A stretch of DNA of 64,000 bases from Setophaga petechia (lineage: Eukaryota; Chordata; Aves; Passeriformes; Parulidae), in NCBI GenBank assembly GCA_024362935.1, contig JANCRA010000014.1:8077258-8141257 (forward strand). The letters run 5' to 3'. The stretch's first letter is position 1. The number at the start of each line of letters is the position of its first letter. Positions 49,501 through 63,500 of this stretch are shown here, piece after piece. The position numbers and the translations under genes are program-made. The notes beneath the pieces are model-generated. The model ran no database searches. It worked only from the letters and a program-made list of their open reading frames with translations, and was not told the origin of the DNA.

Positions 49501-52500
49501 TCACCAGAAAATTGCACCAGACAACCTTTCTGTACTGACTGGAAAGGACAACGACACATTTCCATAAAGTCTATATCCTTCTTTTAAGGACATTTTCCCA
49601 TCCAGAAGTTTACAGTACATCAGGGTGATCCTTTCACTGACTGAGCATGCATTTCAATACATGCCTATCTCAGATCTGGAAAAACTAAAACTGGTTTAAT
49701 ATCAGACATCTTATGAGACGAGAAAAACAAATATGCAAGTCTGTGCAATGCTAGAGAAAATAATGGTAAATTAGTCTAACCAGAAAGCCTCCTTTTACCA
49801 CAGTACAAAATTAAACAGAGTAAGCCTGAAAGAAAAGCATTGTTAGAGTATGCCAGAGAAAAAGCTTAGCAACTGGTGTGGTCTGTGCAGCTCTCAAGTC
49901 TGCACGTTCATCCAGTTCTGCTCAGCAGTGACATTCACTGGCAGTGGCAGGATCAAGGAGACAGGAGGCAGCAAGGAAAGAAGGTGTTATGGACATTTTA
50001 ACTTCCTGGAAACACACTCTATAGCACTCTCTCTTTGAATCTTCTTTTATATGCTAATACTTAGAGTATTATGCTTAAATCAAATGCCCCTTCAGCTTAG
50101 TTGTAGAGGTGTTCTGTTGCCAAGCCTAATAAAACTGAATTACAGCTGCTGTTTGTCATCCATTAGACTCACTGGCACCTCAGCTTCTGAGAAATCATTT
50201 CATTTTCTCCAGAACTTCCAAGACTGATCACTTGATATTATCAGACAACAACTTTCAAATTATTTCAAAACAGACAGAAATACTACTACAAGGCCCTACC
50301 TCATTTTAACACAACACTGTTATCTTCAATTTTCAGGATATCCGTAAGCTGATGGACTTGAATACAGCATTCCAGATGCTGAGGTTCATGTACAACTTTT
50401 GTGCCTCTAACAGGCACTCAAGTGGTTCCCACCTCCTTGCCCATTTTGCCTGTGGGGCTCAGATGCTGAGTGGAGACCAAACACACTGAAGCACAGCAGT
50501 TCAAACCAGGCTCCAGGATCCACTCTGCTCCACTCTTCACACATCCCCATCTCTGCTCACCCTGAACACCACCACCAGCGCCACTGCCTGAGGAGCTGGG
50601 CCGTTCAAATTAAATGTCAACCAAAGTTTTGGGTCCACCCTACAACCTCCTGCTCCATCAGGAGTTCAGTGCAAAGCTTGGTCCTGCCAACAGCTCAACT
50701 GGCTTAACTGAGCACAGTAACAAGATGCGGCACAAGAGGTCCTCAAAATCCAGCAAAGGAAATATTGCATGCAAACACAAACCAGTTGAATGAACTAAAG
50801 CACAAAGATGTGATCCACAATAACCTTGCAAGAGAATGTAAAGCTGCTGTGAGATTCAAGAAAATAATTTTATACCACCTGAGCTGACTGCAAGGTTTTT
50901 TGATTTTAAGAAGCATCAACTTTTGAACTACTTGAAGAAAACCTGCAAAGGAGTCTGCATACAGTAACACATCCAGACATCTGGTTTTAACACTGAATTA
51001 AGCAGATATTTGAACACAACCATCAATATACCAACCTGTGGACCACCAGCTGCGTTGCCTCTTTAATAATACTTACGTCAATGAATACAATTGCCAGTAG
51101 ATGACCCATTAATAAAAAAAACCATTTGTTTCAATTACCTAAGAGGTTGATGAAAAACATAAAATTCTGTAATATTATTAGCCACAGATCTACAGAAAAT
51201 TAAGCAGTCAAGGATGAAAAACTATTACTATTACTGTGCTAACTCGTCACTTTTGTTCCTAAGTCTGAATGGTTATGGCCTTTTCTACACGTTTCCTAGG
51301 AAGACTTTAAGTAGACACATGAGTTTTCACCAGCACAGCAGTTGCCATTGGAAATCCAAGCAGACAACAAATCACACAGAGAGAAAATCCTTCAGCCAGT
51401 ACTTGGGATCTACACTAGGAATTCACTGCAGTAAAACTACTGAACAGATTTGCCTGTTCTCAAAAGATTTGCTCGTATACTTGAAGGCTTTGATGTGATC
51501 ACAGCTGTACAGCAGCTTCTTTGCCTTCAGAAATTCCAGGAGAATTGAGGTGAAAAGGGTATTAAAAAAAAAAAAGAAAGAAAAAAGGAAAATCAGTAAA
51601 CCCAGCAGCTAGAAACCCTGTCTGTATCTGATCCCCACCTTCTTGCTGGAGACTAACAAGATTGCAGGAAACAATCACTGTGATTACAATCATTTACTGA
51701 GGCTGTTCATAAAGGTCCCATAAAGGCCACAAGCCAGGCTGGCTTTGAATTGCATGAGCACAGAAAGCCCTGAAGAATGATAATTGTGAAAGAATTGTTA
51801 AACTTCTGCATACAAAGAAAGACATCTTCTGGTTAAGGTTAGATCTTGTCCCTTCATATCCACCACTGGATGAAAGCTTTCACTCCAGCTGATATCCCAT
51901 GCCCACCCCTGTCTTTTTATATCACTGCCTCAGGTCATTTTCAGTATGGGAATGTGAGCCATCATTTGAAGCCACTCCTCACAGAGAACTGACTTGTTAG
52001 CTAATTTCATCTCTAGTCATGCTTGAGCAATCTCTTGATAATGTAACAGGGGCTTTTTCCTTATTTAAACAAGAGATGTATCAGCAATGAAACAAAGCAG
52101 ACAAGAGTTAGGCACAAAAGCAACATTATATGGCAGATAAGAGAACACGGAAAACCAGCTCTACGATGGCACTAAAGTACAACATTCCAACTATCCCACT
52201 CTTTTCTTGAGAAATACAGAGAACCGTGTTTATTGGCTATTTTTCAATCTTGTGATCTTTCCAAGAACTTCAAGGAAGCAGTATGCTAACACAACATTAC
52301 ACAACTGCAGCTTTCAGCACAGAATGGGGGATGTTAAACTTATGAGAATGGTGTGTTTGGTTTTCTGTAAAAGGGGGAAAAACAGGATTCTGCCACAAAG
52401 TCCCATGATTTCTGTTATCCCTCGCCCTTGTTTGCTCACTGCCTGCTCCAGGAATTTCCCTCTTGCAAAGTTCAAGACCCAGATGAGTTCTGGTTTCTCT

Positions 52501-54419
52501 GGCTGCAAGTGACAACTGCCATCTCAGGTTTTCTACCATATAACAAATTTTGGGATGTAATTAAAAAGCTTTTGAGGAGACTGTTCATACCTCAGAAATG
52601 GTTCCTCCAACTAATTGCCAGTTTCAGTTCTGAAAAGCTCCCAGACAAAGAATCCATTCTGTCAGCCCAATAACCACTAAATCATTTCAGTGGGAGCCTG
52701 TGAGGGTTTACAATCTTCATCATGACCTACAATGTGGAGTTTGTGGGTGGTTTTAAGTTAGTGTGACCTGACCTTCACCAATACAGAGAACACTACCTGG
52801 GATTCCCTTAATGAGATCACTTCTAATTTCCTTTTTCAAGGACCATGCTGCTCCTTGGACCCCTGTGCCACCAAAGCACAGGAAGAGGGCAAGGCTTTAA
52901 GCAGCACAGCATCAGTGCATCTGACAGCTGCTGAAGCCTTCCTGTGCACAGCTAGTCCCTCACCATGCCAGTCAAAGCAGGGTGCAAAGATACTTTTACA
53001 TTGATAAAATCAGTGCTGCTACCAAGGAGAGACCAAAAGCTGCACTGGGTTGAATACAGACAGGAATAAAATCCTTCTGTCTGACAGACTTGGCAGTTGT
53101 CACACAACAGCAGGAGACTGCACAAAGCAAGCCTCAAGGAGACAGTGTTGCAGGTTGTTTGCTGAAGAGTTACCTTTCCTAAGCTTGGTTCTGCATTCAT
53201 TATCCATTTGCACACACAGGGATGCATTAACTATGAACACACAATGCAGTTTTGCTAATTAGCTCAATCAGAAAAGACTAAACATATCCCCACTTCCTTA
53301 ATATGAACCAATTTAAAGACAGTAGCTTATCCCTTCAGGGTAAGGCTGCCTGCCTGACATTTCTATTTAATATTAATGTTGAGTCCACTGAAATTCATAC
53401 ACAGTATTCTGAAGAAAATGAAGGTCCTGAGCAAGAGGTGGTCTTTATTTAGGTCACTTGCACCAGCAAGTATTTACAAGAACTCTTTTCTCTCTTAGAA
53501 AACCACACCCAGCTGTCTTCTCACACTCTTACACCACAGATTATTCCAGAAATTCTGTTCTGTCCTAGCATCTGCTCCCTTAAACCCGTTTATTCCTTTC
53601 CACTTCCCACTGAAGATTCACAGTTAATACTTTTAAAAATGCTGAAGTCTTCAGCTTTAATTTACAGACCATCTCCAAATATTACACAGCCCTGGTGAAT
53701 CAGAAGTCTACAAAGCAAGTGACTCCAGTTGTTTTGATTTTATGCAGAAGACTTAAAATACATATATGTGCAGGGGTTTTTTTAAAACAATCTGAAAGCA
53801 GCTGGAGATCTCCTGGGTATTGATCAAGAACTTTAAATAGAGTAATTAGCCAAGGTTCATTAAAACATGTTTTCATTAGCTTCCCTAGATATTTAATCTG
53901 AATTAATCTACCCAGCCACGTGCCCCAGGTACAAATTTTAACCCTTTTAAGCCCATTTTCCTATAACATGGACATCTTTTCCCATCAAGGCTTCACCAAG
54001 TCTTCTCCCTATTTTCATTATATGGAAATTAAACATCTCCCCATTGACTTTACCACCACACTCCTCAAGGAGGACCAGCAACTTCAGTCACCCAGGTCCT
54101 ACCTGGATGAGCTGACACTGTTCAAACCTCTCCAAGGATGAGCTTCTCTGGAGCAGGGACTACTGAACCTCCTGAAGCCACTCCTAAGCACTGGCACTCA
54201 CATTCAAGTGCACTGGAACCCCCTCCCATTCTCCCTGAACAAAAGCTGTTGTTCTGTTCAGCTGCCCTGGCCAGGGGAGCAGCAGCCTTCAGCAGCGAAG
54301 CAGAAAACTGTTAGAAATTTATTATCCCTGGATTTAATCTGCTTCTGAGTCAGATCAGTGCTCAGTCCATCAGGTGCCCAGACATCCAACTGTTACCCAT
54401 CCCCATGGTTTATGATGGT

Positions 54420-54437
54420 AAAAAAAAAAAAAAAAAA
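54420..54437. repeat. Poly-A run (18)
   Basis: Eighteen A in a row, the longest homopolymer I noticed. No transposon 3' end is recognisable before it. Confidence 0.8.
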
Positions 54438-57400
54438 GGCAGCAATCCTAATCCTAACACCACGCCTCATTTCCCCTCCAGAGTATGGTGCTCATGCTAA
54501 CATGCTTTTTTAGAGGATTTTTCTCTATCCACTCAGCTCCAAGACTCTTAACCTCACCTTAAGAGGGGTGAACACCTGAAGCAGCCTGGCTTAGCCAGTA
54601 AGCCATCACACTTCAGCTTCTCCTGAAAACACTCCTCCTAGGAGTGTCACAAGGCATGACAGAATAAAGCCAGACATGGCTTTCCCAGGAATGCTCTCTC
54701 AAAGCACTCTGCAGAGGTTTTAACACATCACAAAGACAGCATAAAAAGCGGGACAAGAGCAACAAATGTGTATCAAGGGCTGGCTGAAGCATGCAAACCT
54801 CCAGGGAATGCTGACCTTACAAACAAGGCACTAGTAAAAGCAGAAAAAACCTCCAGGAAAAGTTCATTATAAGCTTTTAATCATCGTGCCCTGATACAGG
54901 ATAAATAAATACTTGGTTCAGAACGGAAAAGCCTAAAATAAATATACAACTGGCCCATATTATTACTGGCACTACTGAATGCCACAGTGTGCAGTGTTAG
55001 AAGAGGACAAACTAAATTTTCTACCAGCTGAAACACAGTACTTATCCACTGGTTCCCCAAACCAGCAAAATACATCTTTGAGGCCATCCCTTCTTCAAGA
55101 ATGAGCATTAGAACAGAGAAAAGCTCTGAGACCAAACAGATTTGCCTCATTTGTTTCCAAACCACTGCAGCAAGATCTTAGGCTGCAAAAGTTGCAAGGA
55201 ATACTTGAAAGCTGTACCAAACATGCACCATTTTATCCAGAGGAATCACTCCCAGGAGAAAAACTGATCACCTCATTCAGAAACTCATGTTGAAACATTT
55301 CTGGATGAGTGACCAGACAGGTCAGTTCGCTCCCTAAACAAACAAAAGAAAGATTGTTACTAAAGATATCCTAGCTAAAACTGTTTCTCCTTCTGGGAAT
55401 AGGGAAATCCCAAATCCTCACAGGGCAATTTTAGCTGTTAACTGCTGACACATCTCTAGAATCCATTCCCCACCTGCCACAGAACTCACTACAGAATTGG
55501 ATGGACCAATATGGTCCTTCATGTCATTCTGCAGACAGAGCCAACTGCCTCTGCTCTCTACAAGAGTACTGCCTCAGATTTTCAGGATAAACTATTTGAA
55601 ACACCCACCAAAATCAACATCTAGGACACACTTTCCTCAAAAAAAAGTAAATGGTGAAACAGCATAAATAAAGTAAACTGGGGAGTCTTTTTATTTTTAA
55701 GAAATAAAAAAAAACCAACTCAGATAACTCACAGCTTGTTTAATAGCTCAGAGGAAGAAAATATACTCAGGTTCACAAGGGTATTCTGCAAAAAATCTAA
55801 CACCTTATGTAAAGCTGGGCCCCACTCACATATGTACCAATTAGTCAACTACAGCATCTCTTATCCACATAAGAGATACACACCATTTTAGCTCTGCACT
55901 CAATTTATTTAAACTTGGACAAGCGTGACACATGCCAAGATTTAAAACTATTACACTTAATTTAACATTTCAATCCCACGCATCCTACCCAAGCAACCAA
56001 GCTCTGAACACAAAGCAAGCCTGAGGGACTGGAAGTGCAGCCCCCTGCTCCATTCACCCTACACCATTTGATAGGATGTTATGTCATGTTATTCAAATCC
56101 GAGTGTGACTGACAAGACTCTTCCCTCCTCCAGCAGCTCTCCAGGGAGCAAGGGTTATTTTGGTAACTTTATCTGTTGTTTTCCTCAGCAAGCACTTTCT
56201 TCTCAACAGGGAGCTTCATTGATAAAACTACCCAAATGCATCCACAGTGTTACAGCCAAGGGAGCACTGCAGAATTCCCAAAGTCATAAGCATATTCATC
56301 ACACGTGTACCTCAGGCTCTTACACTCCCAAGTAGATCCACTGACTGCTGCAGGTTACAAGCAACTTCATAAACATTTGCCAGGAACTTGGCAAGACACA
56401 TCGTCTAGAGAATTTGAGGACAAGCTGTCTGTGCCCCCTCCCTCCTCCACAACTATTCCCAGGGTATCTCTGTCACATTAAAAGGAGGAGTTGCAGTTTT
56501 CGGGGAAGAGGAATGCCTATGGCAATCAAATCCTAAATATTTACCAGGCATGTGAGTATCAAAACTAAGAACAAATACATTCCTCCACACTGCTGTTTCA
56601 TGAGAGCCTCAGGCATTTTTGTAGAGAAACAGCAAATTACCACTCTTTTAGTCCTAAAATTCCTTTTGGACTAAAATACGCAGCACGTTTGTTCTAAAAG
56701 AAGGATGAAGCACCATTTCAATCCCACAATGTTTTTAAGACTCTGAGATGCTATAGGCAAAAGAAATTGTTCCATATTTTTACAAAGCATTTCCATGGAT
56801 TAAAGCTAGCAACAGCCTGTGAGAAAGGATATGGAACAACGAGTAACTCAGACTGACACAGTGTCCTGTTATCTTTTGATACAGCAAGTCTTGCAAGAAA
56901 ATGTTAAACATGTTCATATCTTTTATTGTAAGGAAGAACAAACAAAGAATTATAGAACCATTCAGGTGAGAGACCAATTAAAAAAACAATGCAATCTGCT
57001 CATGATTAAGAAGAGATACTAGTCATTCCAAAGACTGTAGGGGCAAAGCTCAACTGTTTCAGAACATATCACGCTGAAAAGCAAAAACAAACTCAACCAA
57101 AGCTCACCTCTGCTCATGGCAGGGAGACAGACTCACTGCCAGCCCACGCTCTCAGCCTGCACACCATTCCAGTGCTGCCCAGTGCTGTAGCTCAGGAAAC
57201 CAAAGCACAGTTATTTGAACCAGCACCCCCAAAGTGGGGCAGGATCCTAACACACTTCTCATCCAGGCAAACTGGATGGCTCTACAGGGGACTCCACAGA
57301 AACGGCAACTGATGTGGATGTTGCTCTCCTGCTCACACACCTTGCTCTAGGTGCAGGATGTGCTGTAGTAAGGGAGCAGCTGACAACTACCACTGCCTGG

Positions 57401-58227
57401 AACACCAGGACAGAAAGGATTTCTATACCCTCCAAGTCACTGTTATTCTGAAAGTTTCACCTGATCGTGCTCTTCTTCCAAGGAAAGGCAACATCTTTCT
57501 GTTGTTACTATGTCCAACTTAAAACCTTGGAACTTCAAGATAAATCCTTCCATGGACAAAATCCCAGCAATATGCTATGAGATCCAAGAAATTCTAATCA
57601 AAGTCTCTTATTTGTTTCTCTGCAAAATGAGTATTTCTCCCAGCTACTGCTTTCACCATGACCATCAATTCTGTGATTTTATCAGTGTTATCAGGAATAT
57701 TACATGAAAATATATACCTTCCAGAGAACAAGCTGGAATGATTGTTCCTGTACTTTGCTCTGGAAAGTCTTAATTAAATGACTTGACTAGCATAGTTTTG
57801 AATGATATAAAAAATTCCAAGCTAAAACAACCAACCAAACAAAAACAGTGTCCACTTTGGTTGTTAATGATGGCTACAGGCTCAGCTGCTCAACACAAGC
57901 CCATTGCTCTAGTATCCCATGAGAAGCAGGAGTCAGTCCCAGCTGGAAAACAATGGCAAAGAGCACTGTCTGCCTGTGGCTGCATCCTCTCAGCTTCTGC
58001 ACAGCAGTTTCTAGAACAGAATAACCCTGACATTGTCCTTCCCTCTGCTTCAAGGTGGCTTCAAGACACGGGGTGTGGCTGTGCTGTTCAATTCTCCATC
58101 TGCCCCAACCTCCTCAGATAAAGATGCTCATCTCCTAACAACCCATGCAGCCTCCCTGCCCACATGGCTTCAGATTCACCAGGAGGAAGCTCATTGCTGA
58201 AGGCCTGGATTCAGGTCTGAAGTGCTA

Positions 58228-58264
58228 CCAATGGATCAAACCCCAGAGAGGTTTGATCCATTGG
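58228..58264. repeat. Perfect 15-bp inverted repeat with 7-base loop
   Basis: The left arm ccaatggatcaaacc (58228-58242) is the exact reverse complement of the right arm (58250-58264), with the loop ccagaga. The core GGTTTGATC recurs as a third copy at about 58270-58278, so part of the arm is also a direct repeat. The stem is too short for a normal microRNA precursor. It may be a cruciform-prone palindrome made by template switching during replication. Confidence 0.85.
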
Positions 58265-60439
58265 CAGATGGTTTGATCAAAAGGCAGAACAAAGCAAGGA
58301 GCTCTACAAATGTGAGAGCAAATAGCACTGTACTCACACTGCCCAAATTTTACTCATGTGCAGTGTTTTGATGGCTTTGAGGCAATATTTTAGATACTCT
58401 TCAAATATGATCTCTTGACATACTTTATAGCTTTTAATGCTAAAAGCATTACATGCATACAAAGAAAGAACTTAGAAAACCATACCAAAGTCCAAAAGGG
58501 CTATTTAGGAGTACTTTCAGAAGCGCTGGCTTATAAAGTAGTGGATCAGAACATAAGCCAGCCTCCAAAAGTTTATTTTAAATGGCTCCTGAGGAAAAAA
58601 GCTCAGTTCAGAAAGACTCTTCTGGCCCAATTTAAAATCATAACAATCACAGTGTATGAAATAATACTCTGCTTTAAAAGTTGAGACAAAGATTTTAAGA
58701 TATACAAAGGTTCTCCAATATTGTAAAGTCTAACAGCCTCTAAGCTACTCCGCTACCTTCTCTTAACATCTTCCTTTTTTACCATTCTTGTTCAAATAGC
58801 TTCATATTAGGTTCACAGAAGGGATTTTTTTAGCCTAAAACTTTGATCTCCTAGGCAAGATCCTAATTCCAAATTTGTGATCCCAACAGCAAAGTTGACG
58901 TGTTTACAGTCAGAGATCAAACTCCATCTCTCAACTGACAAATGATCACTCGAAGATGACAACAATATGCTGCCACGTTATTAAAAGTTATTTGTGATGT
59001 ACAACTCTAAGCAATAGGAACATTTTGGCTATTCCATTTCCTCTAAGCCAATCCAGACACCACACTGGATAACACAGCTGTGGTAGGATAAAACCCAGCA
59101 GGTTAAGTGACCAGAGCACTGATTCTCATCTTCTCTTCCAACTATACAACAGAGAAATTCAAGTTGAATCCTCCTCCTATCTTCATGCCAGCACCACACA
59201 GCCTACCTGAGCTCTCCAGCATTCTTAGAAAGTTTTCAGAAAATGTCTTTTTCAAGTATTCTAAGATACTGTGAACCCCAGTAAGTAAAACTGACATTAG
59301 AGGATAACATTTACTAAATAATCTTGGAGAGCATCACAAAGTTATGATGGGTTTCACTGGAATGCCTCGAGGGAGGAAAGTATTTGGGGAAATTACTTTG
59401 GGAAGACCTGACATACAAAGAGAAGCATTTAAATTCCATCAGCACCCTCCCTAGCAGAACAAGTTTAGACTATGGTTTTATAGAAGAGGATGCTGGAAGT
59501 CTTCACAAATGCCTGGAGGAGGGGAGGGAAACCAAAAACCCTGTAGTTTGTGGTTTGGTGTATGTTTTTCCACTTTGTGTAAGCATTACCTGTGAGTTGC
59601 TCATGAAAAGGAAGCCAACATAGCCTCAGAGCACGTGAGAAGGATTTGATGTGGACAAGCTCAAGCCACACTGCTGAGTGCCTGAGCTGGAACAAACCCT
59701 GCATTATTCCAGGCAGCTCTGCCCAAGACAGTGCTGCTATTTCTGGAGTCAGAGGTGAGAGCATTATCAGCGATGGTTCACCATATGTGTATGTCTGCTA
59801 CAGCACAGACCACAAAGGGAAAATATGAAACACTGCAAAGCTTTGTATTCTGTGAGGGAAGTACAGAACCCCATCATTCCTACAGCTAGCAGGACATATA
59901 CATCTAATTAAGGCTATTAACAGTAACATTAAAATGAATGTACATCTTTACAGATGTGAATCAGTAGAGGGAAATGCTCCCTAGAAGCATCCCTTCCCAG
60001 GTGATTCCTAGAGATAGGACAGGCATACACCATGGGAGTCCCATTCCAGTACTCTGTTTCATAAAAACGCTGGAAAGATTTACAACATAAGAAACTGTTT
60101 CAGCCTTTTCCTTTTTTTTTAGCTTTAAAACCTGGTGGCGCTTCATACAACCAACCAGAAACAACTGAAGATGGCTGTTGATCACGGCCTGGAAGCCTCC
60201 AGTTAAAAAGCAAGCAATGTTACTACTACAATGTTACTACATTCACAAAATCTTTGGCCTTTGCTGCAGTCAGCTCTATAGGCTTCAGAAAGTTAAGACA
60301 GATGTCAACACAAATTTGAACACCTGTGTCACACTGAGATCCACCCCTCACACATCTCAGATTTTGAAGCAAAAAACATAGTGTGTTCCTAGAAGCAGTT
60401 CAAAAGGAAAAGTCAAGAAAGGAACTGGGGCTGTTAGTT

Positions 60440-60582
60440 GAAGGGAATTTGTGGATGCCTCATCCCTGGAATAGTGCAGGGACTTGGAGCAACCTGATCT
60501 GATCTAGTGGAAGGTGTTTGTGTCCATGAGACAAGCTTTAAGCTCCCTTCCAATCACCCTATGGTTCTATAATTCTATCACC
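60440..60582 (+). mobile_element. CR1 LINE 3' fragment, plus orientation, with internal deletion
   Basis: It reads GAAGGGAATTTGTGGATGCC, CATCCCTGGAA, then jumps to GACTTGGAGCAACCTGATCT, GATCTAGTGGAAGGTG, CTTTAAGCTCCC and finally GGTTCTATAATTCTATCA. The last part preserves the CR1 3'-terminal ATTCTATNA repeats, so the 3' end is complete. About 25 bases of the usual sequence are missing after the CCCTGGAA block. Noncoding and 5'-truncated. Confidence 0.93.
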
Positions 60583-63500
60583 AAAAAAGCATCCAAGTCA
60601 ACACAATGTCATAAGTGAATAACAAAATAAAATGCTTGACACATAAAACTAGAATCAACAGTTCTCTGCACCTGCAGTTAATCAGGGCCTTGTATAGATG
60701 GAGACAATTTTGACTAGCCTGTCTGAATTTCACAAGAGGATCACATTAATATTGATTTGTTTAGATCACCATGAACACAGCTGAAGAACTGCAGTCTCGT
60801 GAACAATTCCTGTTGCAAATTATGACAACTGCAGAGTTGCAGTGACTTTCTTTGAAAGTAGTTAATTTTTCTGATTTTGCAACATACATAGGCCACAGAG
60901 ACAAATATAATCCCAAAAACCAACTTGATAAGGAAAGAGCTTTACTGCAAGTTTCTTCCAGATGTTATTTCAACTCAGCTGAGAACAGCCTAACTAAAGT
61001 TGACTCAGCTCAAATCAAGTCTGGACTGTCACAGAAAGTCTATAAGCCAAGCAAGTTTGGGTTTGTTGTCTTTTGTTTAATTCCATGAAAACCTTTTTGT
61101 AGGGCAATTACTTCAACACTTAGAAGAATGCATGCTCTGCTGAGTTTGTTTTGCAGTTCACTTGGTGCAAAGTATTTTACCCTGCAATAACAGAACAGCG
61201 TAGAAAAGAAAGCCTCAATTAGCAAACTACTGAGCATGATGAAGGCTGGTGAGCTTCCTATTAAGATTCAAAAGATCTAGACAGCAAACTTGCTACCAGA
61301 TTAAGCTAGTCATTATTTTTTAAACAAACGACAGCACATTTGCCTGATTGATTTTGCATAGCAGGGCCATAAGAGCTATTTGGTATTAACCCACACTGTT
61401 ACATATAAGTGCTTAATTACATCAGCATAACCACTTGCAAAAGAGATTCACAACTCCTGAGAATCAACTAAGGAAACTACAAGAAGTTTTCCACAAAAGA
61501 GCACACAGTTCTACCACTAGGAAAGGAGTAAAATACTCCAGGTATGTAGAGAAACCAGGAAAACATTATATTAACTACCTTTTGCCACATCAGCAATTCT
61601 CAGCAATGCATTGCTTCAGGTAAAGATGCAAAAAAAACCCCAAATGCAGCATACAGTCATTTCTCTCCTGCATGATGATGGTCACTTTTCCCTATGGTGT
61701 TATTTGGGAAAAGGGACATTCCATATGTAGCATTAGGCTTTAGGGCACTGTTACTAAAGGCATCAGGTGTTCAGTTTAAGGCAAAATTGCAGACATTGCA
61801 AACAAGAAATGCACTCTAATGCTAACAGGTGAAACCTAAGTTCACAAAACTGTAAGATCTACAAGACACACTTATGTAAAGGAAAAAAATTAAATAAACT
61901 CATGCACAAAACCCTTAAAGACAGCACAGAGAAAAAAGACACCTCTAACTGCTGAAGGAGACTCCTCAGCTCAGAGCTGCATTCAGACACCAGCATTCCA
62001 GGACAGTTTTTATGAATGTCACCCCTGCTCAGAAGTGGAACAGGATGGGTTTTTATCTCCTGTCTTGATGAAAAAAGGTTGCAATTATGCCATAAGCTAG
62101 CACCCAGGGAAAACAGGATCTCTGCTCTTCACTTAATGCACTGTGATGGATACTGATAAACTGAGCATCCAGAAAATCAAGGTATCCCATGATAACAGAA
62201 AATTATCAGCTAACAGAATTGAAAAATTTTAGTACCATAGCAACCAACTTCACAGACTTTTAAAACTGAATTAGTCAGAAGATCAAAAAGAAAAAACTAT
62301 TTTAAAGCAAGATTTCAAATAAAAAGGCAATTACCTAGCCCCTTTTATTCATCTAATTTTTTGGGGTATATTATTAGGAAGAATAATTGCAAAGCTTTTT
62401 CCAAAGCAAGTGTGCATTTTCCCAAGACCAAAGAAGAAGAATCCATTGCAAAAGTGGTGCATGCATGCAGGAAAGCTACACTATAAAGAACACCTAGTCA
62501 TCTCTGCACTAGAAAACAAATACAGCACTTTATTTGCCAAGAATAATCCCTCTTCAAAACATTCTGTTCCAACCATGACAACCCAAAGCAGCACCAGAGA
62601 GATCTCCTTTCCTCCAGCACAAGGGAAAGAGAGAGTGCAGGCAAAACACAGCCTAGCAGTACCTGTCTGTGCTGTAACAACTGACCAAGCCTTTGCTTTT
62701 CTGTACATTCAGCTGTTTGGCTCAGGAAATCACCTCCCCCCTCATGGCTTTCTCAGTGCTCCCTGAGCCAAGCCCAGGCTGCACAGAACTTTATTTCTTG
62801 CCTTGTATTTCCCCTCCTTTTCTCCTTGGTATGCAGAGCTGCAGCAGGCCAGCAGTGCCAGCTCGCTGGAGGAAGCAGACCTGTAAGATAATCTCTTTTA
62901 CTGAGCCAAACATCCCAGGCCAAACTGATATACAACCAGCTACCACAAGTAGCAGCCTGCCAAGAACAGCACAGAGTTAAGGAAAACAAATTCACCCCCT
63001 AAAAAACCTCACAAAAATAATTCTCTTTGATAAGGAAAAGGATATGAAGGACTAAACCTGTGCTCAATGCTCTTTCACAAGACATTCAGTCCAGCACCTG
63101 GAATGTGAGAGACCATCTTCCCCTCTATTCAGCTCACACATGGCTTCAGCAAGAAGAAAAGTGCACTTTTAAATATTCTTCATCCTGAGATGAAGCCAAA
63201 GGCTGATGCCAAAGTAACCAACCTAAAAACAAATCAAACTTTTAAAGTATATTTAGTATTTTACTTTAAGACTTAACTACAAAAGCCAGGAGGAAACTGG
63301 GCTTACACTATCCAAACACAAGGGAAAAAGAGAACCTCAGAATAAAAATGCAGCTGATCTTGAGTAAGAAGCTAAGCCTCAGGAGAAAAACCTTCAGTGC
63401 TCCTTGCCTTCCTGTTGCTCATGTGTTTTTCAAAACTTAATCATCTCATTCATTTCTCCTAGGTCCAGCCATTCTCTTCCATTGATTTGGATAGTCCATC

